From Thermoplasmata archaeon (GTDB lineage: Archaea > Thermoplasmatota > Thermoplasmata > Lutacidiplasmatales > UBA184), in the NCBI GenBank assembly GCA_021844945.1, contig JAKBSJ010000001.1:62001-126000 (forward strand): a stretch of 64,000 bases of DNA, written 5' to 3'. Shown here in pieces: positions 54,105 to 62,622 of this stretch (position 1 is its first letter; each line of letters starts with the position of its first letter). The translations under genes and the position numbers were made by a program. The notes under the pieces were generated by a model. That model worked only from the letters and a program-made list of their open reading frames with translations, was not told where the DNA came from and ran no database searches.

Positions 54105-54719
54105 ATGGGGGAGTCGTCCTATCGCTATATGGCGAGCTCGTTCCGCCAGACCCTCGGGGACGAGGGCGCTGCGCTTCGGCACGAGCGACTGCTTTCGTGG
54201 CGGCGGGAAAGCACCGTTACGCGCGTGGAGCATCCTCTGCGCCTCGACCGAGCGCGGGCGGTCGGCTACCGAGCGAAGGAAGGGTTCATCGTAGTTCGCG
54301 TCCGCGTGCGACGAGGCGGTCAGAACAAGCGTGCGATCATCGCCGGTCGTCGCCCCAAGCACAAGGGAATCGCGCGCATGACGCTCGCCAAGAGCTTGAA
54401 GCGCATCGCGGAGGAGCGGGCGCAGAAGCACTATCCGAACCTCGAGGTCCTCAACTCCTACTGGATCGGAGAGGACGGGAAGGAGAAGTTCTTCGAAGTG
54501 ATTCTTCTCGATCCGGCGCACCCCCAGATCGCCCACGATCCCCGCCTGGAGTGGATCACGGGCGCGATGCACAAGGGCCGCGTGTATCGCGGTCTCACGA
54601 GCACCGGGAAGGAGGGCCGCGGGCTTCGCTGGAAGGGTAAGGGCGCCGAGCGCATGCGCCCCTCCCGCGCCCAGAACCGCCGCGAAGAGCGGCGCACGCA
54701 GACCAAGGTTATCCCGTAG
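54105..54719 (+). CDS. rpl15e: 50S ribosomal protein L15e
   Basis: The 204-residue protein is a typical archaeal/eukaryotic L15e: RLDRARAVGYRAKEGFIVVR, RRPKHKGIARMTLAKSLKRI near residue 85, LEVLNSYWIGEDGKEKFFEV, and the basic RWKGKGAERMRPSRAQNRRE end. ATG 54105 is supported both by the family N terminus (YRYM) and by the TATA box about 30 bases upstream. The following gene runs towards it from the other strand. Confidence 0.96.
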   Translation: MGESSYRYMASSFRQTLGDEGAALRHERLLSWRRESTVTRVEHPLRLDRARAVGYRAKEGFIVVRVRVRRGGQNKRAIIAGRRPKHKGIARMTLAKSLKRIAEERAQKHYPNLEVLNSYWIGEDGKEKFFEVILLDPAHPQIAHDPRLEWITGAMHKGRVYRGLTSTGKEGRGLRWKGKGAERMRPSRAQNRREERRTQTKVIP

Positions 54720-54731
54720 ACCCCGGGAAGG

Positions 54732-55178
54732 CTACCTCTCCCGGTCGACGCACTCGGACCAGGTGGTGCCGGCGCGCTCCGCGAGGTGCCGTGCCCAGGT
54801 ATCAAGGCCCTCCACGTGGACGAGCTCCCCCCGCAACGTCCGGCCGAGACGGCGCCGAAAGTCGACGTCGACGTCGATCCCGTCGGCCTCGAGGAACTCT
54901 GCCAAGCGCCGGGAGAGCTGACCCCCCGTGCGGTCCCAGTCGGTCAGGAGGATCGTGCGCGAATACCGCGAAGAGAGCGCGTGCGTGACGTGAGATAGTG
55001 ACGCTCCCCGATGCACCAGGACGATCGGCCCTCCCAGCCCGAGACGCGAGAGCGATCGGCGATCGCGTACCCCCTCGACCACGACCACGGTCCCAGGTTC
55101 CTGCACGGCGTCCCGGAGGTGGCGCCAAAGCCCCAGAAACTCTTCGAGAACTTCCCCGACCGGCTCTCGACTCGGCAT
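54732..55178 (-). CDS. Toprim-domain protein (archaeal primase/RNase M5-like)
   Basis: The 148-residue protein is a single Toprim domain. VVVVEGVRDRRSLSRLG near residue 32 holds the catalytic Glu, and ILLTDWDRTGGQLSRRL near 78 the DxD pair. Small archaeal Toprim proteins of this type have no confirmed role; candidates are RNase M5-like maturation or nucleic acid nicking. ATG 55178 is selected since the 55205 start adds only Arg/Ser residues. It is divergent from the GINS gene; a TATA-like TCTATAGC (55208-55215) lies between. Confidence 0.78.
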   Translation of the reverse strand: MPSREPVGEVLEEFLGLWRHLRDAVQEPGTVVVVEGVRDRRSLSRLGLGGPIVLVHRGASLSHVTHALSSRYSRTILLTDWDRTGGQLSRRLAEFLEADGIDVDVDFRRRLGRTLRGELVHVEGLDTWARHLAERAGTTWSECVDRER

Positions 55179-55206
55179 CGCCCGGCTCCCGCGCGACCCT
55201 CGCAAC

Positions 55207-55216
55207 GTCTATAGCC
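55207..55216 (+). promoter_or_regulatory. TATA box of the GINS gene
   Basis: GTCTATAGCC lies about 30 bases before ATG 55243, predicting a leaderless message. Confidence 0.55.
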
Positions 55217-55242
55217 TCCCCCTCCCGTCGACCGGGCGCTCC

Positions 55243-55908
55243 ATGCCGGACCCCTACACGCAGCTCCTCGACCAACGGCGGAACGAAGGGGCTGTGCGGG
55301 GGCTCGCGAAGCTTCCGAAGGATTTCTACACCTCGACCACCACGTACCTCGAGGAGACCCGCCGCTCCTACGAGACCGACCTCCGGGAGAACCCGTCGAG
55401 CCGCAAGGGCGAGATCTCCCGGCAAACGTACCAGCGGGCGAGCCAGCTCGCGCGCGATATCGTAGAGGCGCGGACCTCGAAGCTTCTTTCCGCGGCATTC
55501 CAGGCGAGCGTCGGCGGGACACGAGAGGTCGCGAACGCTCTTCCTGAGGAACGTGCGTTGTTCGATCGCCTGGTCCAAAACCTCACCGAATACCGTCGAA
55601 CCTCCGCTCCCTACCTCGAGCCCGGTGCTCCGTCCGCCGCCATTCCTCTTGCCGCCGCCGTGCCGGCCCCTTCCCCGGCGGCGCCGCGGCCCGAGAGCGC
55701 TCCGAGGGCCGCGACCGAATCGCACCCGCCCGCGCGCCTCGAGTACGTCCGGATCCTCAAAGACTCGCGTCCCCTCCAGATCGGCCCGGACACGGTGGAC
55801 CTCCGGCGAGAGGACATACTCCAAGTCCCCGCTGAAACGGCCCAGCTCCTGGTCGCGAGCAAGCTCGCCGAGCGCCTCCGCCCCGCGGGACCGAGCCCCG
55901 CGACCTAG
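55243..55908 (+). CDS. GINS complex subunit (Gins15/51-like) for DNA replication
   Basis: GINS joins the MCM helicase and the Cdc45/RecJ-like factor at the replication fork. The 221-residue protein has a helical A domain (LPKDFYTSTTTYLEETRRSY, ASQLARDIVEARTSKLLSAA), a flexible Pro/Ala linker from about residue 125 to 165, and a C-terminal B domain EYVRILKDSRPLQIG-REDILQVPAETAQLLV. A domain before B domain is the order of the Gins15/51 type. Stop shares CTAG with the converging methyltransferase. Confidence 0.85.
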   Translation: MPDPYTQLLDQRRNEGAVRGLAKLPKDFYTSTTTYLEETRRSYETDLRENPSSRKGEISRQTYQRASQLARDIVEARTSKLLSAAFQASVGGTREVANALPEERALFDRLVQNLTEYRRTSAPYLEPGAPSAAIPLAAAVPAPSPAAPRPESAPRAATESHPPARLEYVRILKDSRPLQIGPDTVDLRREDILQVPAETAQLLVASKLAERLRPAGPSPAT

Positions 55909-56978
55909 CATCCGGTCGCCGTCACAAACTCCAAGGCGCGGAATCGCTCGAACCCGAACAGCAAGTTCTTCAGCCCCAGCTGGAGACGCACTCCGTCCTC
56001 GGCTCCCCGGGGTTTGGCCTGCGCGGCGCGTGCGAGGGGTTCGATTCCCCAGGCCAGGAGGGCGCGCGAGAGGGGTTCGTCCGCGATCAGACGGAGCCCA
56101 GCCCGTTCGGCGGCTCGGCGCAAGCGAGTCCAGTTCACGAAGACGCTGAGGTCCCTAGGTCCGTCCGCTTGGAGCGGGTCCGAGACCACCCGATGGCCCC
56201 GGAGGCCCTCGAGGGTGCCTCGCGGGTGACCACGCACCAGTTCATCCTCTTCCATCCCGTAGTCGACGACGATCGCCACCCCCTCCACGAGGAGGTCGCC
56301 CACGTCGCGCAACAACGTCTCCGCGGCGGGTGCGACCTCTACGATCGTCCCGTCCTCAAGAGCTCCCGCCTCTGGCATCGCGGGAGGCAGGCACCGGGCG
56401 ACTCGACGCTGAGGCGTTCGCCGGCCCCGGTCGCTCGAGACCCCGAGCTCGCGCCACGCTCCTTGGCCGACCTCGAAACGGCGAACCGGCTGGGCGTCCA
56501 GCAGTTCGTGGAAGATCACGACGCCCCGAAATGGCCCCTCTTCGCCCAAACGCATGGCTCGGCGGACGCGGATCGACGTCGATTCGGCCGCGCGCTCGGC
56601 CGCTCGGAACGATTGCTCAAGGCGAGGGGCCGCACGGTCTACGAGAGTGTAGCCGAGTCCGGGCGGAGCGTCATTCTCCTGGGCCAGGGCGGAGAGGATC
56701 CCGGCCGCCAGCCGGCCGTCCCCGGGGCCGACTTCCACGATTCGTGGAGCCGGCGGACCGACGAGGCTCCGGAGCGCCGCGGAGATTCGTCGTGCGAAGG
56801 TCGCTGCGTAGAGGGGGCTCGCGTGAGGGGCCGTGTAGTAGGCTCCACGCGGTCCGACGACCTCGGACTCCTGCTGGTAGAACCCTTCTTCCCGGGAATA
56901 CAACGCCTCTTCCATGTACAGATCGAACGGCACGAACCCCTCCGCGGGGGATGCGCCGAATTCGGTCGGCCCCGGCAT
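55905..56978 (-). CDS. MidA/NDUFAF7-like SAM-dependent methyltransferase
   Basis: The 357-residue protein belongs to the DUF185 family, whose mitochondrial member methylates an arginine in a complex I subunit. Motifs: PFDLYMEEALYSREEGFY near residue 17, YYTAPHASPLYAATFA, SAM motif I IVEVGPGDGRLAAGIL near 80, and VVIFHELLDAQPVRRFEV near 150. The conserved VVDYGMEEDEL also matches. In archaea the target is not known. It lies 19 bases after the PAC2 gene on the same strand. Confidence 0.82.
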   Translation of the reverse strand: MPGPTEFGASPAEGFVPFDLYMEEALYSREEGFYQQESEVVGPRGAYYTAPHASPLYAATFARRISAALRSLVGPPAPRIVEVGPGDGRLAAGILSALAQENDAPPGLGYTLVDRAAPRLEQSFRAAERAAESTSIRVRRAMRLGEEGPFRGVVIFHELLDAQPVRRFEVGQGAWRELGVSSDRGRRTPQRRVARCLPPAMPEAGALEDGTIVEVAPAAETLLRDVGDLLVEGVAIVVDYGMEEDELVRGHPRGTLEGLRGHRVVSDPLQADGPRDLSVFVNWTRLRRAAERAGLRLIADEPLSRALLAWGIEPLARAAQAKPRGAEDGVRLQLGLKNLLFGFERFRALEFVTATGC

Positions 56979-56997
56979 CGGCGACGGACCGGTCGAC

Positions 56998-57792
56998 TCA
57001 GCCGATGTAGCCGAGGTCGTCGCGCGCTCGGCCGCTTCCGCCCGCGCCGGCGGGCTCGCCCGCCGCGTGCTGCTCGACGTCGTGAATCCGCTGAGCGATC
57101 CGGTCGATCTCTTGGGCCTTGCTCTCGAGGTCGGTGAAGTCGACCTTGACGTTCAGCACCTGAACCAGGACCTTGAGGACCGCTTGGGCGCTCCGGGGAT
57201 CGACGAAGTAGCCCGACGTCTCTCCCATCAGGCACACGCCCTCCATCCCGAACAAACGGCCGATTCCGAGGAAGAGCCCGCTCGCGCCGATGAGTCCCCC
57301 ACCGGGGTCGTTCCGCGAGAAGACCACGCCGAACTTCTTCATCGACTCGACTCGATCCTGCGAGGTGGCGGCTCCCAGCACCCGGGGTTCCTCAACGACA
57401 TGACCTTGGGCAAAGCCCGCGAGCGTGACGATCTCGCGGACGCCGAGCGACTGGCAGAACTCGAGCACGCGGTGGGTGATCTCGTACTGTCCCTCGGGGC
57501 TGATCCCCTGGTAATCTCCGCCGAGGATGAGGACGTCGCGCGCCTTAGCGCCGGTCGGTTGGTAGAAGTGAAGGTCGTTCGAGACCATTCGGATGATTCC
57601 TTCCTCGCTGACGTAGACCTGGGGCGGGAAGAAGCGCGAATAGATCGTCGCGAGCGGCTTCGCACCGAGCTGGTCCTTGAGGTAGTCCGCGGCCAGCTTG
57701 CCCACGTTGCCCACGCCCGGAAGGCCCTCGACCAGGATCGGGTTGCGCAGCGCCGGCAACGGGTCGATGGCTCGGATCACCACATCTTCCAT
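56998..57792 (-). CDS. PAC2-family proteasome assembly chaperone-like protein
   Basis: The 264-residue protein has the PAC2 fold shared with eukaryotic proteasome assembly chaperones: ILVEGLPGVGNVGKLAADYL near residue 19, LILGGDYQGISPEGQYEI near 88, VTLAGFAQGHVVEEPRVLG, and IGRLFGMEGVCLMGETSGYF. Archaeal PbaA/PbaB relatives assist 20S proteasome assembly, and psmA is in this window. The C-terminal 25 residues are Gly/Ala-rich. A TATA-like CTCTTATC about 30 bases before ATG 57792 predicts a leaderless message. Confidence 0.85.
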   Translation of the reverse strand: MEDVVIRAIDPLPALRNPILVEGLPGVGNVGKLAADYLKDQLGAKPLATIYSRFFPPQVYVSEEGIIRMVSNDLHFYQPTGAKARDVLILGGDYQGISPEGQYEITHRVLEFCQSLGVREIVTLAGFAQGHVVEEPRVLGAATSQDRVESMKKFGVVFSRNDPGGGLIGASGLFLGIGRLFGMEGVCLMGETSGYFVDPRSAQAVLKVLVQVLNVKVDFTDLESKAQEIDRIAQRIHDVEQHAAGEPAGAGGSGRARDDLGYIG

Positions 57793-57953
57793 GGGAGCAC
57801 CGTTGAGACGGGACCTCGATAGATAAGAGTTCGGTAACTTCGCCGCCGCTCGATAGCTCCCGCCGGCCCTCCTCCCCTACCCCCCGTCCCGGGGCGGCAC
57901 CGTCAAGTATCGGGGGGTGTCCCAATCCCTCGGAGCTCCTCGCGGACACGCGC

Positions 57954-59072
57954 ATGTCGTCGATCGAGGACGAGATCGCCGCGTTGGAAGAGGAGATCCG
58001 AACCACTCAGTACAACAAGGCGACCCAGCGGCACATCGGGCGTCTCCGCGCCAAGATCGCCGTCTTGCGGCTGGAGCGGGAAGCGCGGGCCAAGGGGAAA
58101 GGCAGCGCCGTCGGCTACGCGGTCCGCAAGAGCGGGCATGCGACCGTAGGTCTCGTCGGATACCCCTCCGTGGGCAAGTCGACGTTGCTGAACCAGATCA
58201 CCGCCGCCGACAGCGCCAGCGGAGCCTACGACTTCACGACGGTATCGATTATTCCGGGTATGCTACGCTGGCACGGGGCCTCGATCCAGGTGCTGGATAT
58301 GCCCGGTCTCGTCCCGGGGGCCTCGAAGGGCCGCGGACGGGGCCGAGAGGTCCTGTCGGTTGTCCGCTCGGTCGACCTGGTGGTCTTCCTCGTGGACCCC
58401 GAGCACACCAACCTGCGGGCACTCGTCCAGGAGCTCGAGTCGAGCGGCGTTCGCTTGAACGGACGACCTCCGAAGATCGTGATCACCCGGGCCGAACGCG
58501 GAGGGCTCACGATTGCGAGCACGGTCAAGCTCACCCACCTTGCCGGCGGGCTCGCGGTCGACATCGCGCGCGAGTTCGGGCTCCACAACGGCGCGATCGT
58601 CTTTCGGGAGGATGCGACCGCCGACCAACTCATCGATGCGCTCGCCGGCAATCGCGTCTACATCCCCGCGATCCTCGTCGTGAACAAGAGCGAGCTGCTT
58701 TCCTCGGTCGAGCGCGAGCATCTGCGCGCCGACCTCCGACCGTATCAGCCGGTCTTCGTGTCCGCGCGCAACCGAGAAGGGCTCGAGGACCTCGTCGAAG
58801 CGATCGGGACCGCGCTGAAGTTCCTCCGCGTGTACGTGAAGCCGCCCGGGCGGCCCCCGGATCGCGACGAACCGGTGATCCTTCGCGAGGGCTCGACCGT
58901 ATCGAGCTTGCTCGATCGATTGCCGGCCGATCTCAGGACTTCGTTCCGCGCCGCTCAGGTCTGGGGGCCGAGCGCCCGCTTCCCCGGTCAGACCGTCGGC
59001 CGGGACCATCGGTTGCGCGACGAGGATGTGGTAACCATCGTGATCGCACGGGGCGCGCGGGCGACGGCGTGA
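57954..59072 (+). CDS. Drg-type (Obg-family) GTP-binding protein
   Basis: The 372-residue protein has the Drg layout: an N-terminal helical region (IEEEI..., about residues 1-45), GTPase domain with GYPSVGKSTLLNQ (G1), DMPGLVPGASKGRGRGREVL (G3 with Obg glycine stretch), NKSE (G4) and SARN (G5), then a C-terminal TGS domain (VWGPSARFPGQTVGRDHRLRDEDVVTI region). Drg proteins bind ribosomes and help rescue stalled translation. The last 140 bases lie opposite the fibrillarin tail. Confidence 0.93.
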   Translation: MSSIEDEIAALEEEIRTTQYNKATQRHIGRLRAKIAVLRLEREARAKGKGSAVGYAVRKSGHATVGLVGYPSVGKSTLLNQITAADSASGAYDFTTVSIIPGMLRWHGASIQVLDMPGLVPGASKGRGRGREVLSVVRSVDLVVFLVDPEHTNLRALVQELESSGVRLNGRPPKIVITRAERGGLTIASTVKLTHLAGGLAVDIAREFGLHNGAIVFREDATADQLIDALAGNRVYIPAILVVNKSELLSSVEREHLRADLRPYQPVFVSARNREGLEDLVEAIGTALKFLRVYVKPPGRPPDRDEPVILREGSTVSSLLDRLPADLRTSFRAAQVWGPSARFPGQTVGRDHRLRDEDVVTIVIARGARATA

Positions 59073-59790
59073 GATCCGGTTCTGCGGCCCACCGGCCGGC
59101 GCGGGCGCGTCCTCCGATCATATAGTGGCCCCGGTGCCAAGGGTTCAATCGGACCGGCTCGGCGAGATCGAAGTACGGCTCGAGGCTCGCCAGGGCCCGT
59201 TCGAGGTGCACGGGGGCCGGCGCGTCGCGGCCCATGCTCGCCGTCTTCAGCGCGAGCAGGAACGAGCCCCCATCGCGCAGGCGTCTACGGGCGTTTTCGA
59301 GAGCGATCTCGACTTGGTCGGGCTGGGCGACGTCCGTGTAGACGCCGTCGACCCAGGGGACGCGTTGGGCGTAGGAGAGCGGAGCGCGCGCGTCGGCGAG
59401 GATCGGGAGAACATTGGGCCATCGATCGACCCATCCGAGCAGGCGGCGGAACGCGCGGGGGCTCCGCTCGATGGCGAAGACGGCCCCCTCGCGGCCCACG
59501 AGGTCCGCCACGTGCGAGGTCGTGGTTCCCGTCGCCGCCCCCAGGTAGAGCCATCGTTCTCCTTCGTCGGGCAGGCCCCCCGCCCATCCTACCTCTAGGG
59601 CGGCCGCGATCTTGCTCCGGCTCGGGTCCCAGGACCGCAGGACACCCGGACCGCGCTCGATCCATCGCTCGCCGTATACCGATGGGGGCGCCCCCACGGT
59701 CCGGGTCCACCATGTCTCGCGATCCTCGTGTCGTTCCCGAACGAGGCGCGCCGGTAACGCTCGCTCCACAGGGTATCGGGGGGGTCTCAT
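58933..59790 (-). CDS. flpA: Fibrillarin-like 2'-O-methyltransferase FlpA
   Basis: Fibrillarin methylates ribose in rRNA and tRNA, guided by C/D box RNAs. The core is clear: YGERWIERGPGVLRSWDPSRSKIAAAL, LYLGAATGTTTSHVADLVG near residue 83, YTDVAQPDQVEIALENAR near 152, and LLALKTASMG near 178. A normal fibrillarin ends near HYMIGG (about residue 226); here about 60 Arg/Pro-rich residues follow, overlapping the 3' end of drg in antisense. The ATG at 59790 overlaps the nop5 stop (ATGA), so the C/D RNP pair is an operon. Confidence 0.93.
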   Translation of the reverse strand: MRPPRYPVERALPARLVRERHEDRETWWTRTVGAPPSVYGERWIERGPGVLRSWDPSRSKIAAALEVGWAGGLPDEGERWLYLGAATGTTTSHVADLVGREGAVFAIERSPRAFRRLLGWVDRWPNVLPILADARAPLSYAQRVPWVDGVYTDVAQPDQVEIALENARRRLRDGGSFLLALKTASMGRDAPAPVHLERALASLEPYFDLAEPVRLNPWHRGHYMIGGRARAGRWAAEPDLTPSPARPVRSRWLPHPRRATDGPGRRSDRGSGRSAPRPERRGTKS

Positions 59791-60704
59791 CGCCGGCTCC
59801 GTTGCAGGGCCCCCAGTCGGCGATCGCGTCGTGCGACGAGCGGTATCGCCCGGTCCAGCGGTGCATGCGCGGCATCCAGGCGGGCGGCGATCACTGCGAG
59901 CGCGGCGAGGCTTCGGGCATACGCTCCGCGGCGGGCGAGGGGCAGGTCCTCCATTCGGTAGGCCCGATAGAGAACGCCATACCGGGGCCCCCGGTCATGG
60001 CTCGGCCGGCGACGCGTCCCGAGCAGCTGAAGTCGAGACGCGGACATGCGCGCCAGTCCCGCGAGGCCTCCGGCCCGCGCGATCAGGCGCGCGGCCGCTT
60101 TCGGGCCGGTGAGCTCGCTCAGGATGGGTGCGAGCTCTCGCGTCGCGGATTCGAGGCGAGCCTCCAGCTCGCCGTGGTGCCGTTCGAACTGAGCGCCGAA
60201 GCGCTCCGCCGCCCGCACGTACGCTTCGAGATGGGGTGCATCCGATCCGGTGACCTCGGCCACAGCGTTGCGCTCCCGTCCGAGCAACCTCTCGAGCCGT
60301 TCTTCTTCCCGGGCGAGCGCGAGAAGAACTTCGGTCGGGTCCCGCATCGCCTCCGCGAGCGCTTGCCGAGCCGAGGCCAGCGCGATCTCTCGGCACTCCG
60401 GGGCAGGAGCCGGGGGAAGACGAGGCCACGCGTCGCGCACCTCCGCGATAGTGGCGATCCGGCCGGGACAGCCCCACCGCGACGCGAGGCGCAGCAGCGG
60501 CGGGGTCTCGGTGGCGATCGTCTGCGAACGGTCCCCGAGGACGTCCGGGTCTCCGGGAGGATCGACCCAGAGCTCGTCCGCGCCGCGAAGTTGACGCGCA
60601 ACCTCCGCATCCGAGCCACGGAGCGGAAGACCGACCACCGGGTACGGAGGATCACGGACCAGGTACACTCGGCAGCCCCGGCCGATCAGGACCGCGGAGG
60701 CCAC
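59787..60704 (-). CDS. nop5: Nop5 (Nop56/58-like) C/D box RNP protein
   Basis: Nop5 links fibrillarin to the L7Ae-bound guide RNA. The 305-residue protein has a short N-terminal fibrillarin-binding domain (VYLVRDPPYPVVGLPL), coiled-coil helices (about residues 120-200) and a Nop domain with LTGPKAAARLIARAGGLAGL and MSASRLQLLGTRR, then RGPRYGVLYRA. Family members are usually 360-400 residues, so this is compact. GTG 60704, four bases after purF, is chosen; the longer frame to 60788 lies inside purF. The Lys/Glu-rich tail typical of the family is absent. Confidence 0.88.
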   Translation of the reverse strand: MASAVLIGRGCRVYLVRDPPYPVVGLPLRGSDAEVARQLRGADELWVDPPGDPDVLGDRSQTIATETPPLLRLASRWGCPGRIATIAEVRDAWPRLPPAPAPECREIALASARQALAEAMRDPTEVLLALAREEERLERLLGRERNAVAEVTGSDAPHLEAYVRAAERFGAQFERHHGELEARLESATRELAPILSELTGPKAAARLIARAGGLAGLARMSASRLQLLGTRRRPSHDRGPRYGVLYRAYRMEDLPLARRGAYARSLAALAVIAARLDAAHAPLDRAIPLVARRDRRLGALQRSRR

Positions 60705-60708
60705 CGCC

Positions 60709-62115
60709 TCAGAACTCCTCGAGAGAGCGCTGGAAGCGGTGACGCTCCTCGGGGACCTCGACCGGGTAGCTCCCCGTGATGCAGCCAAGGCACAAATCCT
60801 CGGAGCGGAGGCCGATCGAGCGGACGAGACCGTCGATGGAGAGATAGTGAACGCTGTCGGCGCCGATGAGCTGCGCGACCTCTTCGGACGTCCGACCCGC
60901 CGCGGCCAACTGCTTGCGGTCCTTCATGTCGATCCCAAAGTAGCACGGCGCGCGGATCGGAGGGCATCCGATACGTACATCGACCCGTATCGCGCCGGCG
61001 CCCCGCACCATCTGAACGATCTCGCGCAGGGTCGTCCCCCGAACGATGGAGTCGTCGAGGAGGGCGACGCGCTTTCCCTGCAGGAGGCCCGGAACGGGGT
61101 GCAGCTTCACTCGCACCTCGAGTTCGCGACGGTGCTGATCGGGCAGAATGAACGTCCGCTCGACGAATCGGTTCTTGATCAGGGCTTCCGCGTAGGGGAT
61201 GCGCGAAGCCTCGGAGAAGCCCAGCGCCTGAGGACGCGCGGAATCTGGGACCGGCACGACGATGTCGGCTTCGACGGGCGCCTCGCGGGCGAGCGCCTCG
61301 CCGATGCGGTGCCGTACGTCGTAGACCGACTTCCCCTCGGCGACGGAATCGGGCCGAGAGAAGTAGACCCACTCGAACATGCAATGCGCCCGGCCCTCGG
61401 CGCCGGGGATCTGGGTCGAGCTGGCGAGCTCCCCGTGATTGAGGATGACGATCTCGCCCGGCTTGAGGTCGCGCACCGTGCGCCCTCCCATGAGGTCGAG
61501 GGCCACCGACTCGCTCGCGACCGCCATGCCGCCGTCGAGCTGTCCCAAGACGAGCGGCCGAATTCCGAGAGGATCGCGGAAGCCGACGACGCGCGAACCC
61601 GTGAGGAGGACCACCGAGTAGCCTCCGACGATCTCCTGGCAGGAGCGGCGGATCGCGGATTCGAGATCGCGCGTGCGCGTGTACTCGAGCGCGATCAACT
61701 GTCCCATCGTCTCGGTGTCGGCGTTGCCGAGGAGCTCGACGCCCTGGGCCTGCAGCCGGTGCTTCACCCGCTCGAAGTTCACGATGTCGCCGTTGTGCCC
61801 GATCGCGGCGTCCTCCTGGCGGAGTTTGAAGACGAGGGGCTGGGCGTTCTCGAGATCGCTCGAGCCCGTTGTCGAGTAACGCACGTGCCCGATCCCGGCG
61901 GCCCCGGGTAGTTCGTCCAGGCGCTCCGAATGGAAGATCTCATGGACGAGGCCCATCCCCTTCCGGTGATGGAGGCTGCCATGCGAGGTCGTCGCCATTC
62001 CGGCGGACTCTTGACCGCGGTGCTGGAGTGCGCGAAGGCCCCGGAACAGGAACGGACCGGCCGGCTTACCCTGCAACGACACCCCGACGACGCCGCAGAA
62101 CTCTCGTGCCGGCAT
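60709..62115 (-). CDS. purF: Amidophosphoribosyltransferase PurF
   Basis: PurF makes phosphoribosylamine, the first step of purine synthesis. The 468-residue chain begins MPAREFCGVVG: Cys7 is the N-terminal nucleophile after removal of a six-residue leader. Other motifs are GIGHVRYSTTG, GHNGDIVNF, GGYSVVLL, VVPVPDSARPQALGF and the PRPP loop VALLDDSIVRGTTL. C-terminal cysteines (CPPIRAPC, CLGC) suggest a [4Fe-4S] cluster as in the Bacillus enzyme. It precedes nop5 and fibrillarin on one strand. A CTTAAGT element (62168-62174) about 55 bases upstream may be its promoter. Confidence 0.96.
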   Translation of the reverse strand: MPAREFCGVVGVSLQGKPAGPFLFRGLRALQHRGQESAGMATTSHGSLHHRKGMGLVHEIFHSERLDELPGAAGIGHVRYSTTGSSDLENAQPLVFKLRQEDAAIGHNGDIVNFERVKHRLQAQGVELLGNADTETMGQLIALEYTRTRDLESAIRRSCQEIVGGYSVVLLTGSRVVGFRDPLGIRPLVLGQLDGGMAVASESVALDLMGGRTVRDLKPGEIVILNHGELASSTQIPGAEGRAHCMFEWVYFSRPDSVAEGKSVYDVRHRIGEALAREAPVEADIVVPVPDSARPQALGFSEASRIPYAEALIKNRFVERTFILPDQHRRELEVRVKLHPVPGLLQGKRVALLDDSIVRGTTLREIVQMVRGAGAIRVDVRIGCPPIRAPCYFGIDMKDRKQLAAAGRTSEEVAQLIGADSVHYLSIDGLVRSIGLRSEDLCLGCITGSYPVEVPEERHRFQRSLEEF

Positions 62116-62204
62116 TCTCGGAACGAAGGACGCCCGCTCGCCCTCGACCGGCCCACTCGGCCGCGGGACTTAAGCGAAGCGCTATCCCCGGCGTTAGCGC
62201 GCGC

Positions 62205-62240
62205 AAAAATGGGACCCTCCCACGGATCCGTGGGAGGGTC
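62205..62240 (-). terminator. Hairpin with T-run after the L1-L10-L12 operon
   Basis: Bases 62213-62240 form a perfect 28-base palindrome (GACCCTCCCACG, loop GATC, mirror half), followed on the minus strand by CCATTTTTGC. A strong GC stem then five T is bacterial-like intrinsic terminator architecture, 25 bases after the L12 stop and before purF. It would separate ribosomal and purine transcription. Confidence 0.75.
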
Positions 62241-62265
62241 GGGATCCCCGGGAAAACGGTTCTCT

Positions 62266-62583
62266 TCAGCCGAAGAGAGCAGAAAGTCCCTCGGCCGCCT
62301 CTTCCTCGGAGACGCCCTTCTCTTCCTTCTTTTCCTCTTCCTTCTTCTCGCCCTTGGCGCCCTTCTCGGCCGCGGGGGCCGGGGCTGCCGCAGGTGCGGC
62401 CGCGATCATCTCGGACTTCGCGAGAACATCCGCGAGGTTGACGCCGTCCAGCGAAGCGATCAGCGCCTTGACCTGGGCCACGTCGGGGGTGACCCCTGCC
62501 GCGCTCAGGACGCTCGTCAGTCCCTTTTCGTCGATCGGCTTGCCCGCTGCGTTGAGTAGCAGCGCACCATACACGTACTCCAT
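62266..62583 (-). CDS. rpl12: 50S ribosomal protein L12 (P1-like stalk protein)
   Basis: The 105-residue archaeal stalk protein has the N-terminal dimerisation helices ([35 protein letters not shown]), an Ala/Pro hinge, a Lys/Glu-rich acidic region and the conserved factor-binding end EGLSALFG. It recruits elongation factors, including EF-1A. It is the last gene of the L1-L10-L12 operon and is followed by a palindromic terminator. Confidence 0.97.
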   Translation of the reverse strand: MEYVYGALLLNAAGKPIDEKGLTSVLSAAGVTPDVAQVKALIASLDGVNLADVLAKSEMIAAAPAAAPAPAAEKGAKGEKKEEEKKEEKGVSEEEAAEGLSALFG

Positions 62584-62622
62584 CGTTGTTCACTCCTTAC
62601 GGTTGTGTTTTCGGGGGGACCC

